NCBI RefSeq assembly: GCF_030656115.1
Contig: NZ_JAUSOO010000147.1
Span: 1-37,907 of the forward strand
Source of the DNA: Hydrogenophaga sp.
GTDB lineage: Bacteria > Pseudomonadota > Gammaproteobacteria > Burkholderiales > Burkholderiaceae_C
DNA length: 37,907 nucleotides
Direction of reading: 5' to 3'
The notes beneath the pieces are model-generated. The model saw only the letters and a program-made list of their open reading frames with translations, searched no databases and was not told the DNA's origin. The position numbers and the translations under genes were made by a program. This document shows positions 36,422 to 37,907 of this stretch, piece by piece (the first letter of the stretch is position 1; each line of letters opens with the position of its first letter).

Positions 36422-37904
36422 ACTCACGGCGCAGATCCTGCGCTACCACCACGCCGAGCGCTGGCCGGTGGGCACCATCGCGGCCCAGCTGGGCGTGCAC
36501 CGCGAGACCATCATGCGCGTGCTCACCCAATCCGGCACCGCCCCCATCGTGCCCGCACAACGCCCCTCGGGCATCACCCCCTACCTGCCCTTTATCGAGG
36601 AGACCTTGAAGCAGTTCCCCAACCTCACCGCCAGCCGACTGCACGCCATGGCCGCCGAACGTGGCTACGAGGGACGCCCCGACCACTTTCGCCACATCGT
36701 CGCCCGCCACCGTCCGCGCCCCCCAGCACAGGCATACCTGCGACTTCGCACCTTGCCCGGTGAACAAGTGCAATGCGACTGGGCACATTTTGGCCACCTC
36801 CAGATCGGGCAAGCCCGTCGACCCCTGATGGCCTTTGTGATGGTTCTGTCCTGGTCCAGACGCATCTTCCTGCGCTTCTTCCTGGGCGCGCACATGGAGA
36901 ACTTTCTGCGCGGCCACGTCCAGGCCTTTGAGTCCTGGGAGCACGTGCCCAGGGTCGTTCTCTACGACAACTTGAAGAGCGCGGTGCTCGAACGCCAGGG
37001 ACAGGCCATCCGCTTCAATCCCACGCTGCTGTCCCTCTGTGCCCACTACCGTTTCGAGCCTCGGCCTGTGGCACCGGCACGGGGGAACGAGAAGGGACGG
37101 GTTGAGCGGGCCATCCGTTATATCCGCACCGCCTTCTTCGAGGGGCGCAGCTTTGATGGCATTGACGACCTCAATGCCCAGGCCGATGCCTGGGTGGCGG
37201 GTCCCGCCAGCGCTCGGCGCTGCCCTGAGGACACCCAGCTGTCGGTGCAGCAGGCCTTTGACCAAGAAACAGCGCACCTGATGGACCTCCCGGCCACACC
37301 GTTTTGCTGCGATGAGATCCGCGGTGTGACAGCGGCCAAGACGCCCTATGTTCGGTTCGATCTGAACGACTATTCCATCCCCCACACCCACGTGCAGCGC
37401 AGCCTCACCGTGCACGCCAACCTGCGTGAGGTGCGCATTCTGGATGGCCTGCAGTTGCTGGCCTCGCACCCGCGTTGCTGGGACAAGGCTCAGCAAATCG
37501 AGATCGAGGCCCATGTACAGGACCTGGTGCAGCACAAGCGAGGCGCGCGCGCCCACCGCGACACGGACCGCCTGGTGCACGCGCTGCCTCAGGTGCAGGA
37601 CTTGTTGACAGAGGCGGCCAAGCGCGGTGAGCCGCTGGGGCGTATCGCCCGGGAGTTGCAGGAGCTGCTGGACGTGCATGGACGCACGCAGATGACGGCC
37701 GCCGTCACGGACGCCATGGGCCGCGGTGTGCCACACCCCCATGCGGTTCGTCTGGCGCTTGAGCGTAAGCGTCCGGCGCAGACCCCGCCCCCGCTGGGTG
37801 TGGCCCTGTCAGCGCATGCAAAAGCGCGTGACATCGCCGTGCGCCCCCACAGCCTGGACGGCTACGACCGCCTCACGCAGGAGGGTGACGATGCCAACCC
37901 CTGA
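36405..37904 (+). CDS. istA: IS21-family transposase IstA
   Basis: 499 residues from the ATG at 36405, which has a strong ribosome site GGAGGT (36390-36395). N-terminal helix-turn-helix (about 10-45, QILRYHHAERWPVGTIAAQLGVHRETIMRVL), then an RNase H-like core with D125 (VQCDWAHFG), D188 (VVLYDNLKSAV) and E234 (NEKGRVERAIRYIRTAF), the DDE triad. The C-terminal beta domain (YVRFDLNDYSIPHTHVQRSLTV) and tail are complete. It needs the ATPase helper IstB for target selection. The upstream frame from 36312 has no ribosome site. The gene appears intact and potentially active. Confidence 0.93.
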   Translation: MAISPELTAQILRYHHAERWPVGTIAAQLGVHRETIMRVLTQSGTAPIVPAQRPSGITPYLPFIEETLKQFPNLTASRLHAMAAERGYEGRPDHFRHIVARHRPRPPAQAYLRLRTLPGEQVQCDWAHFGHLQIGQARRPLMAFVMVLSWSRRIFLRFFLGAHMENFLRGHVQAFESWEHVPRVVLYDNLKSAVLERQGQAIRFNPTLLSLCAHYRFEPRPVAPARGNEKGRVERAIRYIRTAFFEGRSFDGIDDLNAQADAWVAGPASARRCPEDTQLSVQQAFDQETAHLMDLPATPFCCDEIRGVTAAKTPYVRFDLNDYSIPHTHVQRSLTVHANLREVRILDGLQLLASHPRCWDKAQQIEIEAHVQDLVQHKRGARAHRDTDRLVHALPQVQDLLTEAAKRGEPLGRIARELQELLDVHGRTQMTAAVTDAMGRGVPHPHAVRLALERKRPAQTPPPLGVALSAHAKARDIAVRPHSLDGYDRLTQEGDDANP

Positions 37905-37907
37905 TCC
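37891..37907 (+). CDS. istB: IS21-family ATPase helper IstB, first codons only
   Basis: An ATG at 37891, preceded by GGAGGG, overlaps the end of istA by 14 bp in another frame and opens the frame MPTPD before the window ends. Position and overlap are those of istB. The protein itself cannot be confirmed from five codons. Confidence 0.55.

Larger units (their letters stand above)
29310..37907 (+). mobile_element. GInt-like genomic island (left part), inserted in a tRNA gene, right end outside window
   Basis: The left boundary is set by the loss of tRNA match at about 29310, with an uncertainty of a few bases because of possible shared core sequence. Directly inside lies a compact operon of three distinct tyrosine recombinases plus a small HTH/coiled-coil protein, the hallmark (ginABCD) of GInt islands, which also resembles Tn554 tnpABC. 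As in GInts, the recombination operon is at one end and cargo follows. Here the cargo visible is an IS50-like remnant and an IS21-family element. The region reads less GC-rich than the flanks. GInts end in a short AT-rich 3' segment, not visible here. Confidence 0.8.
35957..37907 (+). mobile_element. IS21-family insertion sequence (left part, continues beyond window)
   Basis: It contains the zinc-ribbon ORF, a complete istA and the first bases of istB in the standard overlapping arrangement. The left terminus lies upstream of 35957, within the non-coding stretch, and was not determined. The right terminus is outside the window. As cargo of the island it may have inserted next to or into the IS50-like element. 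Confidence 0.75.

Overview
The window looks like a chromosome segment of a high-GC betaproteobacterium of the Burkholderiales, most likely Comamonadaceae. The evidence is the gene order gltBD / mla operon / murA-his operon / tatABC / petABC-sspAB, the short HisZ-dependent form of HisG, and a full-length (unsplit) cytochrome b. Positions 1 to about 29,309 are core chromosome. From about 29,310 to the right edge there is a mobile genomic island that has inserted into a tRNA gene.

Core region: (1) 2-3526, the end of gltB and all of gltD, the two subunits of NADPH glutamate synthase. (2) 3683-7660, mlaF-E-D-A-C-B, a complete retrograde phospholipid transport operon with the outer-membrane lipoprotein MlaA in the same operon, followed by a YadG/YadH-type ABC exporter (7842-9544). 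(3) 9671-18604, a bolA/ibaG-like gene, murA and the histidine genes hisG-D-C-B-H-A-F-I-E. Genes from murA to hisB are chained by 4-bp ATGA overlaps, and one opposite-strand gene (LapA-domain membrane protein) lies between hisF and hisI. (4) 18601-21120, a small membrane protein, a HIT hydrolase and tatABC. (5) A convergent DegS-like protease (minus strand), then a 54-residue DUF3149 protein, a NIF3-family protein and pdxA. (6) 25075-27942, petABC (cytochrome bc1), whose Rieske protein carries a twin-arginine signal and is thus a probable client of the Tat translocon encoded nearby. (7) sspA-sspB.

Island: immediately after sspB the first 34 nt of a tRNA-Thr-like gene are present, and the match stops inside the anticodon loop. 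There follows an operon of five overlapping genes: a 99-residue protein resembling a cysteine-poor CHC2 (primase zinc finger) domain, three different tyrosine recombinases, and a small HTH/coiled-coil protein. The last four match the ginABCD layout of GInt genomic islands (also related to tnpABC of Tn554). The fifth, leading gene is not part of the ginABCD definition as I know it and is the most novel item. The visible cargo consists of insertion-sequence material: the truncated C-terminal part of an IS50/Tn5-like (IS4 family) transposase with a recognisable Tn5-type end 2 bp beyond ginD, a long imperfect hairpin where that gene breaks off, a non-coding stretch with inverted repeats, and an IS21-family element (extra zinc-ribbon ORF, istA, first bases of istB) that runs off the window. 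The right end of the island is not visible.

Limits: all calls come from reading the sequence and translations. No database search, alignment, structure prediction or composition calculation was run.
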